NCBI GenBank assembly: GCA_024691625.1
Contig: JAILNL010000054.1
Coordinates: forward strand, 1-5,432
Reading direction: 5' to 3'
Length of the DNA stretch: 5,432 nucleotides
Source: Schwartzia sp. (in: firmicutes)
Lineage (GTDB): Bacteria > Bacillota > Negativicutes > Selenomonadales > Selenomonadaceae
A program made the translations under genes and the position numbers. Shown here piece by piece: positions 1 through 5,432 of this stretch. The notes beneath the pieces were generated by a model. That model saw only the letters and a list, made by a program, of their open reading frames with translations, ran no database searches and had not been told where the DNA came from. The stretch's first letter is position 1. Each line of letters begins with the position of its first letter.

Positions 1-84
1 TGCTGCGATGCGGAACACCACAAACCCGAAGAACAGGGCCGATGCACCGGCAAGTCCGATGAGCCGTTTTTGCAGTTTATTCAA
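1..84 (-). CDS. nrfA: Probable NrfA (nitrite reductase catalytic subunit), N-terminal 28 residues only
   Basis: A TTG at 84-82 overlaps the nrfH stop (frames shifted within GTTGAATAA) and has AAGGGGGG (92-99) 7 nt upstream. The frame is open to the left edge. The 28 visible residues begin with a basic stretch (MNKLQKR), then a hydrophobic segment from about residue 8 to 26 with small residues (GLAGASA), ending at FRIAA. This is a signal peptide or signal anchor, as expected for the exported pentaheme cytochrome NrfA. No heme motif lies inside the window, so the name rests on position: nrfA follows nrfH directly in nearly all nrfHA operons. There is no ATG in this stretch, so the TTG is the only good start seen. 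Confidence 0.72.
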   Translation of the reverse strand, partial: MNKLQKRLIGLAGASALFFGFVVFRIAA

Positions 85-559
85 CTTTTATCCCCCCTTC
101 GAGATGGTTGGAGCCATGGGCCACACGGCTGTGGCACTTCAGACAGTCTCCCGTATCCATAGGCGCGGCTCCCATTTTTACCCTTTCTACGGTCGTCTGA
201 TGACACCGCAGGCAGTTCTTGTTTACGGTCTCCTTCGCTCCCTTTGAGAGCTGAATATGCGCCGGGTAGTCACGCAGGACTTCATGATATGTGTCAATCA
301 TTCCGGTTCTTCCCTTTTCTATGAGATAGATGGCCGGATTATCATGGGGAAGATGGCACTCAACACAGTCCCTGTCTTTATGCGTTGCCATAGCATGGCT
401 CGCAGCAGGCTCCTTCATTGCGTGGCAGCTTCCGCAAAATGCCGGGCCGCCCGTTGCCGATACCATAACGGACCCGACACCCATAACAAGAGCACCTATG
501 ACGAATCCACCCGCCAGGCACTTCAGCGTATGCTCGGAAACATACTGTTTGAAATCCAA
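77..559 (-). CDS. nrfH: NrfH, tetraheme quinol dehydrogenase subunit of cytochrome c nitrite reductase
   Basis: A 160-residue NapC/NrfH-family cytochrome that takes electrons from membrane quinol and passes them to NrfA for reduction of nitrite to ammonium. It has one N-terminal membrane helix (about 12-35) and four heme-binding CXXCH motifs: CGSCH (42-46), CVECH (65-69), CLRCH (116-120) and CLKCH (139-143). The first is followed by Met48 (CHAM), the axial ligand position of heme 1 in Desulfovibrio vulgaris NrfH. Lys82 and Asp89 match residues discussed for quinol binding and the heme 1 pocket there. The TTG 559 start is preferred because a strong AAAGGAGGGG site precedes it, the length becomes typical, and the predicted transcript begins at about 581. 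The alternative ATG 589 would give 170 residues. The next gene starts inside its last codons. Four hemes and the short length fit NrfH rather than pentaheme NrfB or the longer NapC. Confidence 0.93.
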   Translation of the reverse strand: MDFKQYVSEHTLKCLAGGFVIGALVMGVGSVMVSATGGPAFCGSCHAMKEPAASHAMATHKDRDCVECHLPHDNPAIYLIEKGRTGMIDTYHEVLRDYPAHIQLSKGAKETVNKNCLRCHQTTVERVKMGAAPMDTGDCLKCHSRVAHGSNHLEGGIKVE

Positions 560-566
560 TTCCGCT

Positions 567-576
567 CCCCTCCTTT
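567..576 (-). promoter_or_regulatory. Ribosome binding site that sets the nrfH start
   Basis: AAAGGAGGGG lies 7 nt upstream of TTG 559. It falls inside the frame if the ATG at 589 is used, which is the main reason for choosing the TTG. Confidence 0.75.
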
Positions 577-587
577 CATTTGTCTTC

Positions 588-596
588 ATTATAGCA
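588..596 (-). promoter_or_regulatory. Extended -10 box of the nrfHA promoter
   Basis: Minus-strand TGCTATAAT: a consensus TATAAT with an upstream TGN extension. The predicted start site is about 581, giving a 22-nt leader before the TTG of nrfH. The hexamer about 17 bp upstream (CATACG) is a poor -35, so activation from the palindrome at 616-629 is likely. The position also argues against the ATG at 589 as the nrfH start, since it would lie upstream of the transcript. Confidence 0.72.
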
Positions 597-615
597 TTGT
601 AAAAATTAACCGTAT

Positions 616-629
616 GTTGCACTAGCAAC
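616..629 (-). promoter_or_regulatory. FNR-like palindromic operator, GTTGC-N4-GCAAC, upstream of nrfH
   Basis: A perfect 5-4-5 inverted repeat, GTTGCTAGTGCAAC, with the architecture of Crp/Fnr-family sites (FNR consensus TTGAT-N4-ATCAA, sharing the TTG). Its centre (622.5) lies 41.5 bp upstream of the start site predicted from the -10 box at 588-593. This is exactly the class II activator position. No good -35 box is present at the right distance, as expected for an activator-dependent promoter. That a Crp/Fnr protein binds here is inferred; the regulator encoded at 5102-5432 is one candidate. Confidence 0.7.
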
Positions 630-683
630 CTTTTTATAGAAAATTTTTACAACAAAACCAATTGCTTTTAATTGCATATAAAC

Positions 684-715
684 AAAAAGCCGGGGAAACA
701 TTCTTCCCCGACTTT
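684..715 (-). terminator. Rho-independent terminator of the ccm operon
   Basis: Read on the minus strand, a 12-bp stem (AAAGTCGGGGAA paired with TTCCCCGGCTTT, one U-G wobble) closes a 6-nt loop and runs into a T-rich tract (CTTTTTGTTT). It begins 6 nt after the ccmF stop. On the plus strand the wobble becomes a C-A mismatch and no good T-run follows, so it should act in one direction. It separates the ccm operon from nrfHA, which therefore needs its own promoter. Confidence 0.92.
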
Positions 716-721
716 CCGATT

Positions 722-2818
722 TTATTCTTTTGCTGCTTTTATACACCCCATTGTAACAAGCACTGTACCAAGCCATAAAAGCCATATAAGAGGCTTTGTA
801 CTTACCGATGCCGTCACAGGCATAACCTGTTCCGACTCCAAAGACGGCAGACACTCCATACGTATCATTCGGCCGTCTGCAGATACCCCTGTCAAACGGA
901 TGCGTGCGGCTCCGCCAAACACGTCAACAGGCTTGGACGTACCGCCTTCGGCTGTTGCGCGTATCCAGGGCTTTGCATGCTCTACACGTTCTCCGTCAGT
1001 AATCTCTACATCAGCCGTCACGAGCGTTGTACCGTCATTATTTTCTTCGTATTCAGCGGATTCAAAACGGTACGCATATGTATCATCCATGGCAATTTTT
1101 CCATGTTTCAAAAGCATTTCCCTGCGGTCGGCGCTTGCAGGTGATGGCGCTATATATACATCGTCCGCGGCAAAGTGCCCTATAGCAGGCTCACGCGCCG
1201 CGTCCTCACCGTTTGCGTGCAGCTTTGTCAACGCGGAGTATTCCGTTCCGTCCACGCGAAAAACATAACGCTTTTCCGAACCATCCTCCATAAATCGCTG
1301 TCCTTCGTAGGTAATTTCATGTCCCAGAAGCTGCTGAGATATCCCTGTGACAAATTCCTGTGAGACCTGACGGCTTCCGCTGCCGGAAAGCACGATTGCG
1401 AAAAGCCCGATTGCCACGCCAAGGTGGGCAGTGCACCCGCCCCATCTCATCATTTGTTTTTTCTTTGCAAGGAAAACACACCCGGCAGCAAAAAGCGAAG
1501 CGCCGGCGAGCAGAACCGGGAGCGGCGAGCGAAGTCCGGTGAAAAGTGCAGCCATAATACCCAGCACAAATAATCCTGCAGGCAGAATAAGCTTTTCTTT
1601 ATCCTGCTGTTCACCCCATCGTTTCAGGCTTCCGATTCCCATAACGGGCACAAGAACCACGGCAAGAGGCATCAATGTCCTCACGTAGAAATCTGTATCG
1701 ACCGCTGCAGGCTTCCCTATGAGCTGCGTCAAAAGGGGCATTGACATTCCTATAAAGACAATCACTGAAGCAAATACCAGCAAAAGCGACCCGAGCAGCA
1801 TAAAAAACTCACGGCTGCCGTGCGCCGTATACATTTTTCCCTGCGGAAGAAGCCCCGCCCTCACAATCAGCAGAATGAGTCCGGCGAGCAGTACGATTCC
1901 GTCCGCAGCCGCCAGCATGAGGCCTATTCCGGTCCCGCTGAAGGAATGAACTGAAAAATCGCCCAAAATACCGCTTCTGGTAAGAAACGTTCCGTAAATC
2001 ACCAGCGCATACGTAAATATTGCAGACAGATGAACCATAGAAAGGCATGCCGGCCTGATTTTTGCCGTACACAGTACATGAAGCAGGACTCCTGCAGCAA
2101 GCCACGGTACAAGCGAGAAATTTTCCACCGGGTCCCAGCCCCAATAACCTCCCCATCCAAGAACCTTATACGCCCAATAGCCTCCGATAAAGATGCCGGC
2201 GCCCAGGAATGCCCACGCAAAAAGCCCCCATCTCCGCACAGAGTTCAACCATTCCGTTCCCGTGTCCTTTTCAAGCAAAGCACCGCAGCAGTATGAAAAC
2301 GGCACGGCAAGAAGCGCATATCCGGCAAAAATAATCGGTGGATGAACTGCCATCCATGGGTCCTGCAACAAAGGGTTAAGCCCAATCCCGTCAAGCACCG
2401 TTTCCTCTATAGGGCGGAAGGGACTTTTTTCAATGCACAGTACAGTCAGAAGGATTTGGAGCAAAAGGTAGACCGTCACTCCACCGGATTTCATTCTTCC
2501 ACGGCAGACAAGCCATGCACCCACAGCCGCATGTATGAGCAGCCACAAAAGGAACGATCCTTCCTGTCCTGCCCAAAATGCTGAAATCTTATACATCAAA
2601 GGAAGATTTTTCGAGGAATAGGATGCTGCATAGGCAATGTCGAAACGATCTGTCAGCAAAAAGCCCATGAGTATGGCTGACGCGGCAAGTGCCGCAAAGA
2701 AGGCCAGATATACCAGCACCCTGCCCAAGCGTCCTGATTTTTCCCGCTCTGTTCCATAGCACAGGACAGCTCCTGTAGATGTGATAAGCATAACACTCAA
2801 AAAGACAAATCCTGCCAT
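722..2818 (-). CDS. ccmF: CcmF, cytochrome c heme lyase core subunit
   Basis: A 698-residue membrane protein, somewhat longer than E. coli CcmF (about 650). It takes heme from CcmE and attaches it to apocytochrome cysteines. Family landmarks in order: FWAGQEGSFLLW (81-92); LNPLLQDPWMAVHPP (147-161) with His159; the WWD motif LGWGGYWGWDPVENFS (220-235); His247; TFLTRSGILGDFSVHSF (277-293) with His291; and His465 in a later membrane helix. His159 and His291 fit the WWD-domain heme ligands, and His247 and His465 fit the extra b-heme ligands known in E. coli CcmF. A soluble domain of about 190 residues, probably periplasmic, precedes a last membrane helix (about 676-692). ATG 2818 lies 2 nt after the ccmE stop, with a modest GAAGGG site about 9 nt upstream; an in-frame GTG at 2857 inside ccmE lacks a ribosome site. 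A terminator follows within 6 nt of the stop. No NrfE paralogue is seen. Confidence 0.95.
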   Translation of the reverse strand: MAGFVFLSVMLITSTGAVLCYGTEREKSGRLGRVLVYLAFFAALAASAILMGFLLTDRFDIAYAASYSSKNLPLMYKISAFWAGQEGSFLLWLLIHAAVGAWLVCRGRMKSGGVTVYLLLQILLTVLCIEKSPFRPIEETVLDGIGLNPLLQDPWMAVHPPIIFAGYALLAVPFSYCCGALLEKDTGTEWLNSVRRWGLFAWAFLGAGIFIGGYWAYKVLGWGGYWGWDPVENFSLVPWLAAGVLLHVLCTAKIRPACLSMVHLSAIFTYALVIYGTFLTRSGILGDFSVHSFSGTGIGLMLAAADGIVLLAGLILLIVRAGLLPQGKMYTAHGSREFFMLLGSLLLVFASVIVFIGMSMPLLTQLIGKPAAVDTDFYVRTLMPLAVVLVPVMGIGSLKRWGEQQDKEKLILPAGLFVLGIMAALFTGLRSPLPVLLAGASLFAAGCVFLAKKKQMMRWGGCTAHLGVAIGLFAIVLSGSGSRQVSQEFVTGISQQLLGHEITYEGQRFMEDGSEKRYVFRVDGTEYSALTKLHANGEDAAREPAIGHFAADDVYIAPSPASADRREMLLKHGKIAMDDTYAYRFESAEYEENNDGTTLVTADVEITDGERVEHAKPWIRATAEGGTSKPVDVFGGAARIRLTGVSADGRMIRMECLPSLESEQVMPVTASVSTKPLIWLLWLGTVLVTMGCIKAAKE

Positions 2819-2820
2819 TT

Positions 2821-3192
2821 TTATTTTCCCTTCTGCTTCTCGTATTTTGACGGACACTTGATAAGCAGCTTTTCCGCATGAAACGCGCCGGCATGATATT
2901 TCCCCACCGCCACAATATGATGTGCCTGATCGAACTGATCCGGCTTTGCGCCTTTATACCGTACCATCATAGTCTCATTTGTTTCCTCGTCCCTCAGGAA
3001 GAACACAAAGGTATTGCCCTCCATGTGAGGAATCCTTCCCCTATCATCCAAAAGCCCCTTAACCTGTACGCTGCCCGATGTTTTTTTCGCGGCCGTAATG
3101 CCGACGTACGGGGTCAGAGAATTCACGAAGCTCCACCCGGCGTATCCTACGAACGCCAGTAAAAGGACAGCCAAAAGAGCCTTCCTGTTCAT
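2821..3192 (-). CDS. ccmE: CcmE, periplasmic heme chaperone of the CXXXY type
   Basis: A 123-residue protein with one N-terminal membrane anchor (about 4-24) and a small OB-fold beta-barrel facing the periplasm. It binds heme covalently and carries it from CcmC to CcmF. Family features include SGSVQVKGLLDDRG (39-52), VRYKGAKPDQF (77-87) and IVAVGKY (93-99). The heme-binding site near the C-terminus is CPSKY (113-117): Cys113 stands where E. coli CcmE has His130, while the Tyr is kept at +4. This CXXXY form is known from Desulfovibrio desulfuricans and archaeal systems, where heme attaches through the cysteine. The C-terminal tail is short (KQKGK). The start ATG 3192 has a near-perfect AAGGAGG 7 nt upstream and overlaps the ccmC stop. 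ccmF begins 2 nt after its stop. Confidence 0.95.
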   Translation of the reverse strand: MNRKALLAVLLLAFVGYAGWSFVNSLTPYVGITAAKKTSGSVQVKGLLDDRGRIPHMEGNTFVFFLRDEETNETMMVRYKGAKPDQFDQAHHIVAVGKYHAGAFHAEKLLIKCPSKYEKQKGK

Positions 3193-3815
3193 ATCTTTTC
3201 CTCCTTACGTGAACTCTTCAATAGCAGCCAGACATAAATGAGTGTCGCATCCGCGACTGCCGCAAATAACGTCAGAAGCATCACCGGCTCCATATCTACA
3301 GAGCCGCTGCCGTTCAGGACCGGTGTCGGATGCAGTGAAAAATACAGTCGCGGAACAATAAATACGAGAAACGGCACGGTCAGAAATGAAAACAGTGAAT
3401 ATACCGCCGACACCCTGGCTCTGCGGGCATGTTCCTCCATTGCGGACCGCAGTGTAAGATAAGCCCCGTAAATTAAAAGCAGCACAAGAATCGTCGTCTG
3501 CCTCGGGTCCCAATTCCAATACGCTCCCCATGTAAGCTTTGAAAACACGGCTCCGCTGACCGCAGCCAGCAGTGTAAAAATAAATCCTAGTCTTGCAGAC
3601 GAAAACGAACGCGCATCATCGCGTATTTCACCCTTGCGAAGATATGACGCGGCCCACCATGCACTCATAAAAAAAGCAATGACAGATACCCACGCCGCAG
3701 GAATATGCAAAAAAGCGATACGCACCAGTTCACCGAGTCCCTCAGCCGGCGGCACGGCAAAACATACTGCTCCCAGAACGACCACAGTCAGCACTGCTAT
3801 ACAAAGCCCCAGCAC
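3189..3815 (-). CDS. ccmC: CcmC, heme-handling protein (WWD domain) that loads CcmE
   Basis: A 208-residue polytopic membrane protein of the heme-handling family. CcmC holds heme on the outer face of the membrane and attaches it to CcmE. The tryptophan-rich WWD motif is at 95-107 (TWGAYWNWDPRQT). The two flanking heme-ligand histidines are seen as His37 in FLHIPAAW and His162 in SLHPTP. About six membrane segments are visible. The start is taken as GTG 3815, preceded by GGGGGG with 6 nt spacing (GGAG with 4 nt). The frame can be extended to a TTG at 3848, but that overlaps the end of ccmB and makes the ribosome site part of the coding region. The stop TGA overlaps the ccmE ATG (ATGA), so translation is probably coupled and there is no room for ccmD between them. 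CcsA and CcmF also have WWD motifs; length and gene order favour CcmC. Confidence 0.92.
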   Translation of the reverse strand: MLGLCIAVLTVVVLGAVCFAVPPAEGLGELVRIAFLHIPAAWVSVIAFFMSAWWAASYLRKGEIRDDARSFSSARLGFIFTLLAAVSGAVFSKLTWGAYWNWDPRQTTILVLLLIYGAYLTLRSAMEEHARRARVSAVYSLFSFLTVPFLVFIVPRLYFSLHPTPVLNGSGSVDMEPVMLLTLFAAVADATLIYVWLLLKSSRKEEKI

Positions 3816-3832
3816 TTCTCTCCCCCCATTTT

Positions 3833-4504
3833 CTATTCCGCATACCAAATATAGTCAAATAAAATTGATGCCCCCACAGACAGAATCATATCGTACAGAA
3901 GGATTCCTCCCAAAAAGTTAAGTGATACCACGGTTCCGCCAAACGCCGCCTCTGTCAGTCGAATTGCCGGAATAAAAACCGGCAGAATCACCGGGAGCAT
4001 CAATACGGAAAACAGACCGCTTCGAACCCCTGCTCCGACAATCAGTGCAGAAAGCAGCGTTCCCGCCGCCGAAATACCCCAAAGCCCTGCTCCCACCGTA
4101 CAAAGAAGAAGCAGCATTTCCTTCGTTTCCGCGCCCAGAAGGACTATAAAAAGCGGCAAAAGGAAAACGGTGATAACGGTCAATACAAAAAATTCGTAAA
4201 GAAGCTTTCCGAAAAGCACTGCCTGAGAAGGAGCATATACGCGCAGCGCCATAAGCGTTCCATCTGCTTCTTCATCAGAGAACACACGGTCAGAACCCGC
4301 TAGTGAAGAAAAGAACAAAAGCACCCACAAAAGCGCTGCCAGAAGCTTTGGCTCCGCTGCCGTTCCGGCAAGCGCAAAGCTAATGCATACCAGCGACGTG
4401 AATGAAAACATAAGCATTGCCGCCCAAGCAGCACGAAAGCGCAAGCCGGTCGTAATTTCTTTTCGAAGTACCAGTTTAATGCTCTGAAAGGTCGATGGCC
4501 TCAT
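3833..4504 (-). CDS. ccmB: CcmB, heme exporter membrane subunit
   Basis: A 223-residue integral membrane protein, close to the usual CcmB length of about 220. It is the permease-like partner of CcmA in the CcmABCD complex. The N-terminus has the family pattern of a basic cytoplasmic start (LVLRKEITTGLRFR) leading into the first membrane segment. About six hydrophobic segments follow. The cytoplasmic loop at about residues 72-88 (DRVFSDEEADGTLMALRVY) matches the conserved CcmB 'R.F..D..DG.LE.L' region. ATG 4504 is chosen because AAAGGGGGG lies 6 nt upstream; it overlaps the end of ccmA by 29 nt. The same frame stays open up to 4582, but that would add a basic, non-family extension and a much longer overlap. 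The stop TAG is at 3833-3835, followed by a 17-nt gap to ccmC. Sure of the family from sequence and gene order. Confidence 0.92.
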   Translation of the reverse strand: MRPSTFQSIKLVLRKEITTGLRFRAAWAAMLMFSFTSLVCISFALAGTAAEPKLLAALLWVLLFFSSLAGSDRVFSDEEADGTLMALRVYAPSQAVLFGKLLYEFFVLTVITVFLLPLFIVLLGAETKEMLLLLCTVGAGLWGISAAGTLLSALIVGAGVRSGLFSVLMLPVILPVFIPAIRLTEAAFGGTVVSLNFLGGILLYDMILSVGASILFDYIWYAE

Positions 4505-5105
4505 CTGCCGCCCCCCTTTCCCGGCTGTCATTAGTCGCGAGCAGTATAAGTTTGTTCTCCTCCGCACCGCGCCGCATCTCACGAAGCATCATGGCACGGC
4601 CTTCATCATCCAGATTTGCTCCCGGTTCATCCAAAAGCCATATATCCGCATTCGATGCGAGCATCAAGCCAAACAAAAGACGCTGGCGCATACCCGTGGA
4701 AAATTCTCCTACCCTCGTTCTTTCTATGGTCTCCGGAAGCATCCCGACACGGTTCAGCACATCACCATACAACCTGTCATCTATAGGAACTCCCCGCAGC
4801 CCAAGGAAAAACGAAAGATTTTCACGCGCGGTAAGCCTGGGATAAAGCCTTAATTCCGGCGACATGTACGCGATAGACATACGAAGGGCTTCACCCTTCA
4901 GCACCGCGTCCTCTTCCCTTACCGTGACACTTCCGCTGTCAGGAAGCATGAAATGTCCCGCCAGCTTCAAAAGCGTTGACTTACCGCTGCCGTTCGGTCC
5001 GACAGCCGCCGTAATCTGCCCGCTCAGGCAGACTGCTGACAAATTACGCAGAATCTTTCTTCCACTGAAGGATTTCTCTGCTTCTTCAAACGCAATCGTT
5101 TTCAT
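4476..5105 (-). CDS. ccmA: CcmA, heme exporter/cytochrome c maturation ABC ATPase
   Basis: A 209-residue ABC ATPase, the usual CcmA length. With CcmB and CcmC it uses ATP to release heme-loaded CcmE from CcmC at the cytoplasmic membrane. Visible motifs: Walker A GPNGSGKST (36-44), a degenerate signature FSTGMRQR (135-142), Walker B ADIWLLDEP (153-161) with catalytic Glu160, and a D-loop at 164-167. Two positions are unusual: the Q-loop reads YMSPELRLYP (80-89) with no Gln where one is expected, and the switch His is replaced in LLATNDSRE (188-196). ATG 5105 is chosen because it overlaps the upstream stop as ATGA and has GGAG 8 nt before it. That GGAG could pair with CTCC three bases downstream, a small hairpin that would favour coupling to translation of the upstream gene. 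An in-frame GTG at 5123 is less likely. Identity as CcmA rather than another ABC ATPase rests on the following ccmB, ccmC, ccmE and ccmF. Confidence 0.93.
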   Translation of the reverse strand: MKTIAFEEAEKSFSGRKILRNLSAVCLSGQITAAVGPNGSGKSTLLKLAGHFMLPDSGSVTVREEDAVLKGEALRMSIAYMSPELRLYPRLTARENLSFFLGLRGVPIDDRLYGDVLNRVGMLPETIERTRVGEFSTGMRQRLLFGLMLASNADIWLLDEPGANLDDEGRAMMLREMRRGAEENKLILLATNDSRERGAADEAIDLSEH

Positions 5106-5432
5106 AGGAGCTTCTCCACACACAGTTGCATCCAGTCATCCTCGAAGGCAAGAAGCCCCTCTGTTTTCATCAGAGAAATCTCGCGCGTGAGCGCACATCG
5201 GTTGCACTCCAGTTCCTTTGCCATCTGGATGCGTCCGGGGATATGGACCTTTTCCACCCCCTGCCTCCACATTTTCTGCTGCAGATATAAAACTATCCGT
5301 TCTCTTAACGTCTTCTGCGATAAAAGCTGAATCTTTTCTGCCATTACGACAGTCTTCCATGCGAAGACCTCCAAAAGGTGCTTCATAACAACTCCGTGAA
5401 TACGCCCCATACGTGCACCTGATGTCAGCAGG
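5102..5432 (-). CDS. Crp/Fnr-family transcriptional regulator, C-terminal part (partial, 5' end outside window)
   Basis: Only the last 109 codons are visible; the frame stays open to the right edge, so the sensor domain is missing. The first visible part fits the long dimerisation helix of Crp/Fnr proteins, ending in the typical stretch KIQLLSQKTLRERIVLYL. A winged helix-turn-helix follows (visible residues about 64-94). The recognition helix reads NRCALTRE. Its second Arg aligns with E. coli CRP R185 and FNR R213, while the position of FNR E209 and CRP E181 is Cys, so the half-site should differ from that of classical FNR. The form resembles Firmicute Crp/Fnr proteins with an 'NRSALSREL' helix. 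The stop TGA overlaps the ccmA ATG, so it is probably co-transcribed with the ccm genes. A role in sensing nitrite, NO, redox state or heme is plausible from context, but no ligand can be inferred without the N-terminus. The internal ATG at 5410 is not the start, because the family match continues upstream of it. Confidence 0.85.
   Translation of the reverse strand, partial: LLTSGARMGRIHGVVMKHLLEVFAWKTVVMAEKIQLLSQKTLRERIVLYLQQKMWRQGVEKVHIPGRIQMAKELECNRCALTREISLMKTEGLLAFEDDWMQLCVEKLL

Noticed and set aside
606..854. An 82-codon minus-strand open frame spanning the ccmF end, the terminator and the nrfH upstream region
   Set aside because: It would run through the terminator and the promoter/operator and shares most of its length with ccmF in another frame.
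672..1268. A 198-codon open frame on the plus strand
   Set aside because: It lies opposite the ccmF C-terminal region, begins inside the terminator, has no ribosome site and shows a Ser/Thr/Pro-rich composition with no recognisable family. It is an antisense shadow of a clear gene.
2819..2857. GTG start giving ccmF 13 more residues
   Set aside because: The extension is charged, lies inside ccmE and lacks a ribosome site; the ATG at 2818 directly begins the first membrane helix.
3189..3815. Cytochrome c System II (CcsA/ResC) as the identity of the WWD protein
   Set aside because: No ResB/Ccs1 partner is seen. The gene sits between ccmB and ccmE and has the short CcmC length.
4504..4582. Longer N-terminus for ccmB
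   Set aside because: The extra 26 residues are basic, lie wholly within ccmA and have no CcmB counterpart; the ATG at 4504 has AAAGGGGGG 6 nt upstream.
1..5432. Mobile elements, tRNA/rRNA genes, CRISPR repeats, riboswitches
   Set aside because: Genes are contiguous and almost without gaps. The only intergenic stretch (about 560-721) is explained by a terminator, operator, promoter and ribosome site, and no repeats or RNA-gene signatures were seen.

Overview
All genes in this window lie on the minus strand, so transcription runs from the right end to the left. The gene set is a compact cytochrome c maturation (Ccm, System I) operon followed by the start of a nitrite-ammonifying nrfHA operon. 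The organism must have a periplasm or equivalent space, use multiheme c-type cytochromes and respire anaerobically. Strong AGGAGG-type ribosome sites, frequent TTG/GTG starts and a Crp/Fnr regulator of the type common in Firmicutes point to an anaerobic, possibly outer-membrane-bearing Firmicute (Negativicutes-like). A sulfate-reducer-like deltaproteobacterium is the main alternative. This placement is inference only.

Layout in transcription order: (1) the 3' part of a Crp/Fnr-family regulator (5432-5102), cut by the window edge; (2) ccmA (5105-4476), whose ATG overlaps the regulator's stop; (3) ccmB (4504-3833); (4) ccmC (3815-3189), probable GTG start; (5) ccmE (3192-2821), overlapping ccmC by 4 nt; (6) ccmF (2818-722); (7) a strong intrinsic terminator (715-684); (8) a short regulatory region (about 560-683) with an FNR-like palindrome centred 41.5 bp upstream of a predicted start site and an extended -10 box; (9) nrfH (559-77), probable TTG start; (10) the first 28 codons of a gene that is very probably nrfA (84-1), also with a TTG start. 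There is no gene-free stretch longer than about 160 bases.

How it works together: CcmA, CcmB and CcmC load heme onto the membrane-tethered chaperone CcmE. CcmF then transfers it to CXXCH cysteines of apocytochromes, including the four-heme quinol dehydrogenase NrfH and its partner NrfA, which reduces nitrite to ammonium. The system is a reduced variant. CcmE carries a CPSKY (CXXXY) heme-binding motif instead of the HXXXY of the E. coli type, and no ccmD, ccmG, ccmH or ccmI is present between the ccm genes or before the terminator. This matches the System I* variant described in Desulfovibrio and some archaea.

I see no wholly new system. The points most worth a second look are the System I* gene set beside nrfHA, the precisely placed operator upstream of nrfH with a candidate regulator at the head of the ccm operon, and the unusual Q- and H-loop residues of CcmA.
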